Positions 6,963-14,793 are shown, counted from the first letter of the stretch. The stretch is 16,627 nucleotides of DNA from an uncultured Collinsella sp. (GCA_902479205.1 CABSNX010000016.1:1-16627); one strand, 5' to 3'. Translations and numbers: made by a program. Notes: a model not told the origin generated them from the letters alone.

Positions 6963-7175
6963 AGCTCTATCCTCGCCAATTCTTTAAGAAGCCTTTACGT
7001 TTCCGTGTAATTCCCGTCCATTATCGCGCAGGTCACCACTACATTGCGCCACACCGCCGCACATGCGCGTTAATATGGCTGGTTGTTGTGCGCAGCCCGC
7101 AAATGCAGCGCATATTTAGGTAACAATCGGGTAAACCCCCGCTTTCGTAGGTTTTAGTTTGTGAGGAGTCTCAGC
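6963..7175. other. Divergent intergenic region, nitroreductase / LTA synthase
   Basis: This 213-base gap must hold both promoters. I see only weak candidates: on the minus strand TTACAC and TTAAAG spaced by 17 bases, and on the plus strand CATATT near 7111 with TTGTGC 19 bases upstream. A GAGGAG ribosome site at 7163-7168 serves the LTA synthase gene. No strong palindrome is present, unlike most other gaps in the window. Confidence 0.5.
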
Positions 7176-9476
7176 ATGTTCGCTGCCGCCATCTCGCTCG
7201 TCGGTCTTGCGGCGACCGTCTGCCTTGTCTTGCGCGAGGCCAAGGCCATTCGCGCTCAGTCGGGCACCGTTGCCAAAAGCGCTCTTGGGTGGAGCGTCGC
7301 CTTCGGCCTATTCCAGCTCTTTTTGACCATTTGGGGCGCTATTGGTCTCGTCGCCCAAAACGAGCCGCTCGCCTTCGTGATGCTCATCCTGACCAACGCC
7401 ATTCTCACCGGTTGCGCCTGGGCCAGCATCGCCCGCGACCGCATCGCTCCGCGCGTCTTTGCATTCGCCGAGCCCGACGCCCCCGCCCCCACCGGCAAGC
7501 TTGCCCGCCTGCGCGGCGCCTTCGTGGGCAAACCGCTCGTCGCGGCCGTCCTGTGCTTGCTGCTCGCCGGCGTCTTTGCGCTGCTGGGCATGGAGGTATC
7601 GTCCAACCACGACTTTACCTGGGTCTACCCTCTGTGCATCCTGCTCGAGTGGGCCATCATCACCGCGCTCATGGTCGGCCTGTTCTTCCTATTCCAGCGC
7701 CACGGTGCGGCTCCCGCGGTCCTGGCCTTTGCCCTCTTTGTCCTGGGCATTGCCGAGTTCTTCGTCATCACGTTTAAATCCATGCCCATCCAGCCGGGCG
7801 ACCTTTCGGCCATTTCCACCGCCGCCGCGGTCGCCGGCACCGGCTACACCTTCTCGATCTCGCTGTTCTGCGTGCTATCCATGGGCTTCACCGCCATCGC
7901 CATGCTGCTATGCGAGTACGCCGGCCTGGTGGCACCGCACCGTCAGAAGGGTGCTGCCAACGCCAAGCGCATCCTGCTCACCAACTTGCTCGTCGCCGTG
8001 CTGTGCCTGGGCGGTGTGACCGCACACGTCACGCTCATCGACTACTACAACACCCTCGGCATCACCGTCTACACCTGGCGTCCGCTCGAGAGCTACTGGC
8101 GCGAGGGCTACCTGCCAGCTTTCATTAGCGCAGCGCAGTCCATCAAGCCGCCCAAACCCGCCGACTACTCCGTCGACGATGCCAAGGCCACGCTCAAAAA
8201 GTACGCCAAGGCCTACGGCAAGTCCGATGCCGCCAAGAGTGACGAGCGCGCCGCCGCCCAGGAGCAGTTCGACAGCGAAAAGCCCACGGTCATCGCCATC
8301 ATGAACGAGACGTTCTCGGACCTATCCATCTACCAGAACATGCGCGCCGGCTACGAGGGCCCGCAGTACTTTAAGAGCCTGTCCAACTGCCTCAGCCGCG
8401 GCAAGCTCTACGTGAGCGCCTACGGCGGCGGCACCGCCAATACCGAGTTTGAGTTTATGACCGGCAACTCCATGGCCAACCTGGGCTCGGGCGTGTACCC
8501 CTACACCATCTACAACATGGAGACGACCGGGAACTTAGCCGAACAGTTCAAGTCGCTCGGCTATTCCACCACGGCCATGCACCCCAACCACGCGACCAAC
8601 TGGAACCGCGAGAACGTCTACAAGGACTTTGGCTTTGACCAGTTCCTGTCCATCAACGATTTCCAGGGAGCCGACACCCTGCGCGGCATGGTGACCGATC
8701 AGGCTACCTACGACAAGATTCTTGAGCTGCTCGACCAGAACGCCGATCCGCAGTTTATCTTCGACGTGACCATGCAGAACCACTCGGGCTACGACACGGG
8801 CCTGCTGCCGGTCGACAAGCAGATGCACCTGAACATCGACGCGACCGACCTGGACGCTAAGACCGTCGAGGACGGCACACTGTCCGATGTCGACGAGTAT
8901 GTCTCGTGCATTGAGCAGTCCGACCAGGCGCTGCGCTACTTCCTCAACGCCTTGAGCAAGCTCGACCGCAAGGTGGTCGTGGTGTTCTGGGGCGACCACC
9001 AGCCGTTCTTCCCATCCAAGTTCAACGATAAGTGGTTTACCGGCGAGGACGATGCCACGCACCAGGAGCGCTTGTGGCAGACCGATTACATCATTTGGGC
9101 TAACTACGACGTTGCCGGCTGCGACCAGACGAGCGAGGTCGACGACCTATCCACCAACTACCTGTCCACGCAGCTTATGCAGCTGATCGGTGCCCCGCTG
9201 ACCGACTACCAGAAAGCGCACATGACGCTGCGCGAGTCGCTGCCCGCCATCAACTCCGTGGGCTACGAGGACGCCAGCCTGCGTTGGGCGCTCTCCTCCA
9301 ACGTCACCGGTGACGACGCCGATGCCGCAGCCGCAACCAAGGCGCGCGAGGATTACGCCAAGATGCAGTACTACGAGATGTTCCGCGACGGCAAGAACGT
9401 CTATACCGAGCATTTCCAGACCGAGGCCAATGAGACCGATCCCAACCTGGCGCCGGGTACGACCAAGATTAAGTAG
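7176..9476 (+). CDS. LTA synthase-family phosphoglycerol transferase
   Basis: A 766-residue membrane enzyme with an extracellular alkaline-phosphatase-fold domain. About eight hydrophobic segments are seen (1-20, 38-60, 64-87, 120-139, 151-173, 180-200, 228-250, 264-288), more than the five of S. aureus LtaS. The catalytic part (from about 370) has the metal ligand Glu378 in MNETFSDLS, the nucleophile Thr420 in GGGTANTEFEFMTG, substrate-site residues His469, Trp476 and Arg478, His536 in MQNHSGY, and Asp607-His608 in FWGDHQP. All key residues of the family are present. It would transfer glycerol-phosphate from phosphatidylglycerol to a growing polymer or to a glycan. The ATG at 7176 follows GAGGAG by 7 bases; the GTG at 7161 lies before that site and is rejected. 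It is monocistronic and convergent with the flavodoxin-like gene. Whether it makes true type I LTA or modifies another polymer is unknown. Confidence 0.92.
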   Translation: MFAAAISLVGLAATVCLVLREAKAIRAQSGTVAKSALGWSVAFGLFQLFLTIWGAIGLVAQNEPLAFVMLILTNAILTGCAWASIARDRIAPRVFAFAEPDAPAPTGKLARLRGAFVGKPLVAAVLCLLLAGVFALLGMEVSSNHDFTWVYPLCILLEWAIITALMVGLFFLFQRHGAAPAVLAFALFVLGIAEFFVITFKSMPIQPGDLSAISTAAAVAGTGYTFSISLFCVLSMGFTAIAMLLCEYAGLVAPHRQKGAANAKRILLTNLLVAVLCLGGVTAHVTLIDYYNTLGITVYTWRPLESYWREGYLPAFISAAQSIKPPKPADYSVDDAKATLKKYAKAYGKSDAAKSDERAAAQEQFDSEKPTVIAIMNETFSDLSIYQNMRAGYEGPQYFKSLSNCLSRGKLYVSAYGGGTANTEFEFMTGNSMANLGSGVYPYTIYNMETTGNLAEQFKSLGYSTTAMHPNHATNWNRENVYKDFGFDQFLSINDFQGADTLRGMVTDQATYDKILELLDQNADPQFIFDVTMQNHSGYDTGLLPVDKQMHLNIDATDLDAKTVEDGTLSDVDEYVSCIEQSDQALRYFLNALSKLDRKVVVVFWGDHQPFFPSKFNDKWFTGEDDATHQERLWQTDYIIWANYDVAGCDQTSEVDDLSTNYLSTQLMQLIGAPLTDYQKAHMTLRESLPAINSVGYEDASLRWALSSNVTGDDADAAAATKAREDYAKMQYYEMFRDGKNVYTEHFQTEANETDPNLAPGTTKIK

Positions 9477-9503
9477 CGACTAGCTGCGAGTTCATAACTG
9501 AAA

Positions 9504-9633
9504 CGTCTGTCCGGGCGGAGGTATGTAAGGTTCCCTGCTCGGACAGTCCTGCGCAAGACGGAGGCCACATTAAGTGGCCTCCTTTGCGTGCGGAACTCGC
9601 GATGAACCTTACATACCTCCGCCCGGACAGACG
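9504..9633. repeat. 130-bp nested inverted repeat
   Basis: The 30-base arms 9504-9533 and 9604-9633 are exact reverse complements. The 70-base interior holds a second perfect hairpin: GGAGGCCAC (9560-9568), loop ATTAA, GTGGCCTCC (9574-9582), itself flanked by CGCAA / TTGCG. It starts 27 bases after the LTA synthase stop. The inner hairpin is followed by TTTGCG on the plus strand, so it may act as a weak terminator, but that does not explain the long outer arms. Built like a small MITE or a structured RNA. Confidence 0.9.
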
Positions 9634-9717
9634 CCTTGTTGTTGGAGCGCGGCTCGTCATCGGGGTGATGGAAAATGTCACCCCAAACGCTTGCCACGGT
9701 TGCGCCCACGAGTGTCA

Positions 9718-9747
9718 AGAAAAAAGCCTCGAGAATTTCGAGGCTTT
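9718..9747 (-). terminator. Intrinsic terminator of the flavodoxin-like gene
   Basis: On the minus strand a perfect 10-base stem AAAGCCTCGA / TCGAGGCTTT (9723-9732 with 9738-9747, 5-base loop) is followed by further T's. It lies 42 bases after the stop codon. Confidence 0.85.
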
Positions 9748-9789
9748 CACATTTGTATTGTTTTGCACGAAGGACCGCGAACGGCGAGG

Positions 9790-10341
9790 CTACTCGCCCA
9801 GCACGGCCTTCTTGGCGGCTGCGGCCATGTTGTCCAGGTCCTCCTTGGTGGGATGGTCCTTTGCGGCAAACCAGTTATCGAGCAGCATCTTATAGCGCGC
9901 GTTTTCGGGTTCTTGCTCAAGCATTGCCTCGTAGCGCTGCTTTACGGCAGGGCCCATCTTGCCCTGGCACATTGCCCAGCCCGCAAGCTCGGCATCATTG
10001 GCCAAGTTAGACGATACGCGGTCGATAATCTGCCTAAAGTACTCCTCGCTGGCGCCAAAACCGCAGGTGCCAAACAGGAAGACGCGCTTGCCGTGCAAGG
10101 CGGAGAGCAACGTCGCGACCGAAGGCGTGCACGCGCCCTTGTCGCACCAAAAACCGACGAGCACCGTGTCGGCCGCGCAGGCGCCCTGCGCCTCGAGCGC
10201 AACCTGATCCGCATCCGCATCGTCGCTCAACGCCGCGGCATGGACAAACTCAACGCCCGCAGCCTGCAGAGCGCGCTTGATCGCGCCCGAAACCATCCTG
10301 GTATTACCGCTCTTGCTGTTAACCACCAAAGAGCACGTCAT
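9790..10341 (-). CDS. Flavodoxin-like FMN protein
   Basis: A 183-residue protein with a flavodoxin fold. Residues 1-25 carry the first strand and phosphate loop (LVVNSKSGNTRMV, loop SKSGNT 9-14). The second FMN loop is GFWCDKGACTP (63-73) and the third is FGTCGFGASEEYF (90-102). Length is above a plain flavodoxin (about 140-150): the C-terminal third (from about 125) is a helical extension with AMLEQEPENARYKMLLDNWF and HPTKEDLDNMAAAAKKA. This layout occurs in gut anaerobe flavodoxin-family proteins, including BilS-type partners of bilirubin reductase, but no bilR is seen here and I do not assign that role. The start may be ATG 10341 or GTG 10347; GAGG lies 10 or 4 bases upstream, respectively, and I chose ATG. 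It has its own promoter (10401-10428) and terminator, so it is probably monocistronic. Confidence 0.85.
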   Translation of the reverse strand: MTCSLVVNSKSGNTRMVSGAIKRALQAAGVEFVHAAALSDDADADQVALEAQGACAADTVLVGFWCDKGACTPSVATLLSALHGKRVFLFGTCGFGASEEYFRQIIDRVSSNLANDAELAGWAMCQGKMGPAVKQRYEAMLEQEPENARYKMLLDNWFAAKDHPTKEDLDNMAAAAKKAVLGE

Positions 10342-10400
10342 AGTCACGTTGCCTCGTTTCCCCCAAAACTAAAGCCACTAATGCAATTTATTAGATGAAT

Positions 10401-10428
10401 ATCTTAGTACTTACGTGACAGATGTAAA
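10401..10428 (-). promoter_or_regulatory. Promoter of the flavodoxin-like gene
   Basis: On the minus strand TTTACA (10423-10428) and TAAGAT (10401-10406) are spaced by 16 bases, giving a start near 10394 and a leader of about 53 bases. Six-base inverted arms GACAGA / TCTGTC at 10417-10422 and 10435-10440 flank the -35 box and could be an operator, or a weak hairpin ending the ABC transcript. Confidence 0.55.
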
Positions 10429-10468
10429 CCACCGTCTGTCGATTGATTAATTTGCCCCACGGGCTTCC

Positions 10469-12328
10469 TCACTGGGCGAACTGGCTGCGGTAGAGCTCGG
10501 CATAGAAGCCGTCTGCCGCCAGCAGCTCGTCGTGCGTGCCGCGCTCGATAATCTGGCCGTCGCGCATGACCAGAATGCAGTCGGCATTGCGGATCGTCGA
10601 CAGACGGTGCGCCACCACAAAGCTTGTGCGGCCGGCCATAAGCTCGTCGAATGCCGCCTGAACCTGCAGCTCGGTGCGGGTATCGATGCTCGAGGTCGCC
10701 TCGTCCAGTAGCAGAATCGCCGGGTCGGTGAGCATGACGCGCGCGATGCACAGCAGCTGCTTTTGGCCCTGACTAAACGTGCCGCCGTCCTCGCCAATCA
10801 CCGTGTCGTAGCCGCCTGGCAGCTGCACGATAAACTTGTGCGCGTGCGCGCGCTTGGCGGCTTCGATGACCTGCTCGCGCGTAGCTCCTGGGCAACCGTA
10901 AGCGATGTTGTCCGCCACCGTGCCCTCGAACAGCCACGTATCCTGCAGCACCATGCCAAAGGCGCGGCGCAGGCTTGCACGCGTGTAGTCACGCGAAGAC
11001 CGGCCATCGACCATGATGCGGCCGGCATCGATATCGTAAAAACGCAGCAGCAGATTGATGAGCGTTGTCTTTCCGCAGCCCGTGGGACCGACCAGGGCAA
11101 AGCGCATGCCGGGCTTAGCCTCGATGCAGATGTCCTGCAGCAGTTTGCGGTCGGGCACGTAGCTAAAGTCCACATGCTCAAGGGTCACCTCACCCTGCGG
11201 GGTGGCAAGTTCCACGGCATCCGCCGCATCGGGCTCCTGCTCGCGTGCATCGAGCAGTGCGAACATGCGACGCGCCGAGGCGTACGCGGTCTGGATCTGC
11301 GTAATGACGTTGGTGACCTCGTTAAACGGCTTGGTGTACTGGTTGGCATAGGATAGAAAGATCTGAACGCCGCCCACCGTAAGCGCCGCGGGCACGCCCG
11401 TGATAACGCCCACGCAGCCGATCACAGCGACCACGGCATAGATGATGTTATTGATAAAACGCGTACCGGGGTTGGAGAGCGAACCCATAAACTGCGCGCG
11501 CTCGCCCGCGGTGTAGAGCTCGGCATTGAGGGCATCGAAGCGTTGCTGAGCGTTCGAGCCATAGGCAAAGGCGTCGACAAGCTTCTGCTCGCCCACGTAC
11601 TCCTCGATATGGCCGCCAAGCTGACCCTGAATACACTGCTGCGCCGTAAAGCTTTTGTTGGAAAGCTTGGCGATGGCGCTGGCCGCAAAGATGGAGAGCG
11701 GCGTGACGAGCACCACCACGAGCGTCATGGTCAGGTTGATGGAAAGCATAAACGCGAGCGTGCCAACGATGGTAATAACACCGGTGAAGAGCTGCGTGAA
11801 GCCCTGCAGCAGACCGTCGCCCACCTGGTCGACGTCGTTGACCACGCGGCTCATAAGGTCGCCGTGGGCATGGCTGTCGATAAAGCTGAGCGGCATGCGG
11901 CTGAGCTTATCGCTCGCCTCCACGCGCATGTCGCGCACCGTTTCGTAGGACAGGCGGTTGACGCAATAGCCCTGCAGCCACTGGAAGGCCGCAGCACCTA
12001 CGACGACAATCGCGAGCTTGGTAACGAGCGGCAGCAGCGCATCGAAGTCCACCTGCCCGGCGGCGACGATAAGGTCGATGCCCTCGCCAATGAGAATGGG
12101 CGTGTAGAGCTGCAGAATCACCGAGACGGCGGCACTCAAAAACGATGCCGCAAACGAGACGCGGTGCGGACGGACATAGCCCAGCAGGCGGCGGGTCACC
12201 GCACCCACGGGATAGCGCTCGGGATCGCCGGGCTGGCGCGGACCGTCTCCCAGGTCGTTGAGGCTATCGTTGCCGGACACGTTGGCCGTCATCGTGGCGA
12301 CCGAACCGGAGGAAGTGTACGGATTCAT
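10469..12328 (-). CDS. ABC half-exporter, subunit 2 (catalytically complete)
   Basis: A 619-residue type IV (MDR-type) ABC half-transporter. After a 40-residue polar N-terminus, residues about 50-345 form the six-span membrane domain. The ATPase domain (about 378-619) has Walker A GPTGCGKT (414-421), Q-loop Gln462, signature FSQGQ (518-522), Walker B ILLLDEATSS with the catalytic Glu543, and the switch His574 in VVAHRLS. It would export a drug, lipid or peptide together with the gene upstream. Its ATG directly follows that gene's TAA with no gap, and AAAGGAGGG lies 7 bases upstream, so translation is coupled and the pair surely works as one complex. No strong terminator follows. The signature motif has Ser-Gln in place of Ser-Gly, common in such partners. 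The substrate is not readable from sequence. Confidence 0.95.
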   Translation of the reverse strand: MNPYTSSGSVATMTANVSGNDSLNDLGDGPRQPGDPERYPVGAVTRRLLGYVRPHRVSFAASFLSAAVSVILQLYTPILIGEGIDLIVAAGQVDFDALLPLVTKLAIVVVGAAAFQWLQGYCVNRLSYETVRDMRVEASDKLSRMPLSFIDSHAHGDLMSRVVNDVDQVGDGLLQGFTQLFTGVITIVGTLAFMLSINLTMTLVVVLVTPLSIFAASAIAKLSNKSFTAQQCIQGQLGGHIEEYVGEQKLVDAFAYGSNAQQRFDALNAELYTAGERAQFMGSLSNPGTRFINNIIYAVVAVIGCVGVITGVPAALTVGGVQIFLSYANQYTKPFNEVTNVITQIQTAYASARRMFALLDAREQEPDAADAVELATPQGEVTLEHVDFSYVPDRKLLQDICIEAKPGMRFALVGPTGCGKTTLINLLLRFYDIDAGRIMVDGRSSRDYTRASLRRAFGMVLQDTWLFEGTVADNIAYGCPGATREQVIEAAKRAHAHKFIVQLPGGYDTVIGEDGGTFSQGQKQLLCIARVMLTDPAILLLDEATSSIDTRTELQVQAAFDELMAGRTSFVVAHRLSTIRNADCILVMRDGQIIERGTHDELLAADGFYAELYRSQFAQ

Positions 12329-14194
12329 TTAGCAGCCCTCCTTTGCGCAGACGGATGTGGGGACGGTCGGGGCGCCTGGGGCGAGCGCGGGCGCTGTGCT
12401 CCCCCGCTGGCCCTCAAGCTCCTCGCGGCGCAGCTGCGACTGGCAAATCTCGCGATAGAGCTGACATGTCGCGTAGAGCTCGTCATGCGTGCCCAGGCCC
12501 GCGACCGAGCCGTGGTCGAGTACGCAGATCATGTCGGCGTCGCGCACGGTCGAGACGCGCTGGCTTACGATGACGGTCGTGAGCGGCAGCCCGCCCTTGG
12601 CGGCACCGCGCACACTGCGCTCGCGAATGGCATGACGAAGCGCCGCGTCGGTCTTAAAGTCGAGCGCCGAGGCGGAGTCGTCCATGATCAATATCTGAGG
12701 CGAACCCACCAAGGCACGCGCGATGGTCAGGCGCTGGCGCTGGCCACCGCTGAAGTTCTTGCCGCCTGCCTCGACCGGCGCGTCCAGACCCTGCGGCTTG
12801 TTGCGCACGAACTCGCTCGCCTGCGCCATGTCGAGCGCCGCCCAGAGATCCTCGTCGGTCGCAGCCTCGTCGCGCCAGGTCAGGTTGCTGCGGATGGTGC
12901 CGCTCACCAGCGACGCACGCTGTGGAACGGTCGCGACCACACGGCGCAGCTGGTCGAGCGGCCAGGTGCGCACGTCGGCGCCCATCACACTCACGCTGCC
13001 GGTGCTCGCATCGTACAGGCGCGGGATAAGCGAGACGAGCGTGGACTTGCCGCTACCCGTACCGCCGATAATGCCAAGCGTCTTGCCCAGCGGGAGCTCC
13101 AAGGCCACATCGTTGACGGCATTTGCCGCGCCCGCGCCAAAGGAGAAGCTCGCATGGTCAAAGCTCAGCGCAGGGACCGGAACAGCGCCACCCGTCAGGT
13201 CGCTCGGCTCAGGCAGCGCGACCGGCTGGTTGCCCTCGTCAGCGATGCTCGGCACGCAATTGAGCACCTCGTTGATACGCGACGCGCTGGCGCTCGCCTT
13301 GGTAAAGACCACGACCAGGTTGGCGACGTACACGATGGAGGTGAGCGTCTGCGTCATGTAGTTCACAAACGCCATGACCTGACCCTGCGTGAGCTCGCCC
13401 ACGTTGACCTGGATGCCGCCCACCCACAGGATGGCGCACACGCCCAGGTTCATCACCAAAAACGTGACGGGATTAAGGATCGACGAGAGCTTGCCCACCG
13501 CGATGGCAGTATTGGCCTGGTCATCGGCGGCTTGGGCAAAACGCTCGCGCTCGTGGTCCTCACGCACAAAGGCGCGAACAACGCGGGCGCCCGAAAGCCC
13601 CTCGCGGCAGATAAGCGCGATGCGGTCGAGCTTTGCCTGCAGCTGCCTGTAATACGGGATACAGCGCGCCATGACAAACCAAAACACCAGGCCGATAGCG
13701 GGCGTGCAGATCAAGAAGATCATGCCGAGCTTAAGGTCGATGGCAAGGGCCGCGCACATAGAGCCCACCGCCAAGAAGGGCCAGCGGATGAGCATGCGTA
13801 CGCCCAGCGCCACAGCGAGCTGCACCTGGTTGACGTCGTTGGTGATGCGGGTGATAAGCGACGGCGTGCCAAAGCGGTCGAGTTCGGCATAGCTCAACTT
13901 GTTGATGTGCTGGTAGAGCGCACCGCGGATATCGGTGCCCATGCCCTGCGAGGTGAGCGCCGCCATCTTTTGGCAGACGAGCGTAAACGAGATGCCGATC
14001 ACAGCCATGGCGGCAAGTACCATGCCGTAGTGGATAACGGCGCTCACGTCGTGCGAGCCAATGCCCTTATCGATCATCTGGGCAATCACCAGCGGCGTCA
14101 GCAGGTCAAAGATCACTTCGATCAGCTTGCACGCAGGACCAACCACCATATACCGGCGAAACTTACCACCAAAACGCCTGAGCAGCTCAATCAT
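12329..14194 (-). CDS. ABC half-exporter, subunit 1 (degenerate ATP site)
   Basis: A 621-residue ABC half-transporter. Residues about 12-300 form six membrane spans. The ATPase domain (about 343-590) has Walker A GGTGSGKS (377-384), Q-loop Gln425, a canonical signature FSGGQ (481-485), and Walker B ILIMDDSAS, where Asp506 replaces the catalytic Glu. The switch histidine is also missing: SQR (Gln545) instead of the AHR seen in subunit 2. This is the usual pattern of the degenerate half of heterodimeric exporters such as TM287/288 or BmrCD. A Pro/Ala-rich tail (about 592-621) ends in VCAKEGC. The ATG at 14194 follows GGGAG by 9 bases; a TTG at 14227 would add 11 residues ahead of the conserved start and is rejected. 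It is first gene of a two-gene operon. Confidence 0.95.
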   Translation of the reverse strand: MIELLRRFGGKFRRYMVVGPACKLIEVIFDLLTPLVIAQMIDKGIGSHDVSAVIHYGMVLAAMAVIGISFTLVCQKMAALTSQGMGTDIRGALYQHINKLSYAELDRFGTPSLITRITNDVNQVQLAVALGVRMLIRWPFLAVGSMCAALAIDLKLGMIFLICTPAIGLVFWFVMARCIPYYRQLQAKLDRIALICREGLSGARVVRAFVREDHERERFAQAADDQANTAIAVGKLSSILNPVTFLVMNLGVCAILWVGGIQVNVGELTQGQVMAFVNYMTQTLTSIVYVANLVVVFTKASASASRINEVLNCVPSIADEGNQPVALPEPSDLTGGAVPVPALSFDHASFSFGAGAANAVNDVALELPLGKTLGIIGGTGSGKSTLVSLIPRLYDASTGSVSVMGADVRTWPLDQLRRVVATVPQRASLVSGTIRSNLTWRDEAATDEDLWAALDMAQASEFVRNKPQGLDAPVEAGGKNFSGGQRQRLTIARALVGSPQILIMDDSASALDFKTDAALRHAIRERSVRGAAKGGLPLTTVIVSQRVSTVRDADMICVLDHGSVAGLGTHDELYATCQLYREICQSQLRREELEGQRGSTAPALAPGAPTVPTSVCAKEGC

Positions 14195-14207
14195 GTATAG
14201 GCGCTCC

Positions 14208-14242
14208 CTATCATCATCTCTCTTCAATCTGATTCATGATAG
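14208..14242. promoter_or_regulatory. Inverted repeat over the possible ABC operon promoter
   Basis: The 7-base arms CTATCAT (14208-14214) and ATGATAG (14236-14242) lie just upstream of the ribosome site. The right arm overlaps a TATCAT -10-like box on the minus strand (14236-14241). This could be an operator for an exporter repressor, but no good -35 box is seen. Confidence 0.3.
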
Positions 14243-14422
14243 TACGGAGAGCCCTGGAGATGCGTAAGCAACTCGTTACAGAACAAGCCCCCGAAACAAT
14301 CAGGAAACTAGGCACAGAGACAAAACGCCCGAACATGTTTTGGCAAAGCCAATGAGCAGCACTAGACAAGGGATTGAATTGTTCAGATTAACGCGCCTTT
14401 ACGGGTGATTTTTGGACGACGG

Positions 14423-14517
14423 GGCCCGGCCGGCGGCGAGGTGTTTGGTAGTCGAGCGATCCCGCAGGCAAAGCCGAGGACCAGCGAGACACCAAATACC
14501 TCGCCGCCGGCCGGGCC
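14423..14517. repeat. GC-rich 27-bp inverted repeat downstream of ffs
   Basis: The arms 14423-14449 and 14491-14517 pair at 26 of 27 positions, the exception being a G-T wobble, around a 41-base loop. The arm core is GGCCCGGCCGGCGGCGAGG. It shares no sequence with the other inverted repeats in the window. It could back up termination of ffs or of some opposite transcript, but no U-run follows it on either strand. Confidence 0.88.
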
Positions 14518-14530
14518 ATGTCGCGGCACC

Positions 14531-14548
14531 AAAAAACGCCCGTGCGCT
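14531..14548 (-). terminator. Termination signal of ffs
   Basis: On the minus strand six T's (14531-14536) follow the closing helix of the SRP RNA after about 7 bases. The helix itself would serve as the terminator stem. Confidence 0.6.
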
Positions 14549-14646
14549 CGATGGATTCGGATGCCCGACAGAGGCTCCTTATGGCTGCTTCCTTCCGGAC
14601 CTGACCAGATTCGGAACATGTCGTCATCCGAACCCATCGAACGCGC
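14544..14646 (-). ncRNA. ffs: Small SRP RNA (4.5S type)
   Basis: On the minus strand the conserved domain IV reads GGTCAGGTCCGGAAGGAAGC with the GGAA tetraloop, continuing AGCC. The two ends, GCGTTCGATGGGTTCGGATG and CATCCGAATCCATCGAGCGC, form a near-complete terminal helix. The length of about 103 nt is that of the small bacterial form without an Alu domain. It binds Ffh and guides membrane proteins to the translocon. It lies 170 bases downstream of the tadA-containing gene, the same order (tadA, SRP RNA) seen in B. subtilis, although dnaX does not follow. Ends are estimated to a few bases. Confidence 0.95.
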
Positions 14647-14660
14647 TAGGCGCTCGGTAT

Positions 14661-14689
14661 ATCTTACCCGCTCCCGCCCGATGGGGCAA
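14661..14689 (-). promoter_or_regulatory. Promoter of ffs
   Basis: On the minus strand TTGCCC (14684-14689) and TAAGAT (14661-14666) are separated by exactly 17 bases. Transcription would start near 14654, a few bases before the SRP RNA helix. Confidence 0.75.
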
Positions 14690-14727
14690 GATAGCTAATT
14701 TGGGACAGGGCCAAAAGACCACTTTTG

Positions 14728-14793
14728 AGTTGCGGTGGAATAGTTCCTGTTTTACGACCCAAGGCCAAAAACAGGAACTATTCCACCGCAACT
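14728..14793. repeat. Perfect 26-bp inverted repeat, family A copy 2
   Basis: The arms 14728-14753 and 14768-14793 are exact reverse complements around a 14-base loop. The core TTGCGGTGGAATAGTTCC and a loop-side GGCC(C)AAA stretch are shared with 1098-1164. It starts 23 bases after the stop codon of the tadA-glycerate kinase gene and so may shape the 3' end of that mRNA. It is followed, towards ffs, by TTTGG-GACAGGG-CCAAA at 14699-14715, which resembles the loop of family B. Confidence 0.92.

Larger units (their letters stand above)
9477..9789. other. Convergent intergenic region (313 bases)
   Basis: No credible gene. It holds the nested inverted repeat (9504-9633), a small hairpin with 7-base arms GGGGTGA / TCACCCC at 9662-9684, and the flavodoxin-side terminator at 9718-9747. 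Confidence 0.7.
14195..14543. other. Intergenic region between ffs and the ABC operon (349 bases)
   Basis: No credible gene; the small open frames here are shadows of the SRP RNA and of the inverted repeat. It holds the possible ABC operator (14208-14242), a less GC-rich stretch (about 14245-14400) in which I recognise nothing, a long GC-rich inverted repeat (14423-14517) and the ffs termination signal. Confidence 0.6.

Noticed and set aside
9790..10341. Assigning the flavodoxin-like gene as bilS (bilirubin reduction).
   Set aside because: The C-terminal layout is suggestive, but there is no bilR or bilQ nearby and flavodoxin-like proteins are too diverse to name from sequence alone.
11543..14200. 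An 885-residue open frame on the plus strand opposite the two ABC genes.
   Set aside because: It is the antisense shadow of both exporter genes in GC-rich DNA. Its translation is Arg/His/Ala-rich without a fold, and the minus-strand frames carry complete ABC motifs.
1098..14793. A CRISPR array made from the repeated palindromes.
   Set aside because: The copies are kilobases apart, in different gaps, and of different families. There are no regular spacers and no cas genes.
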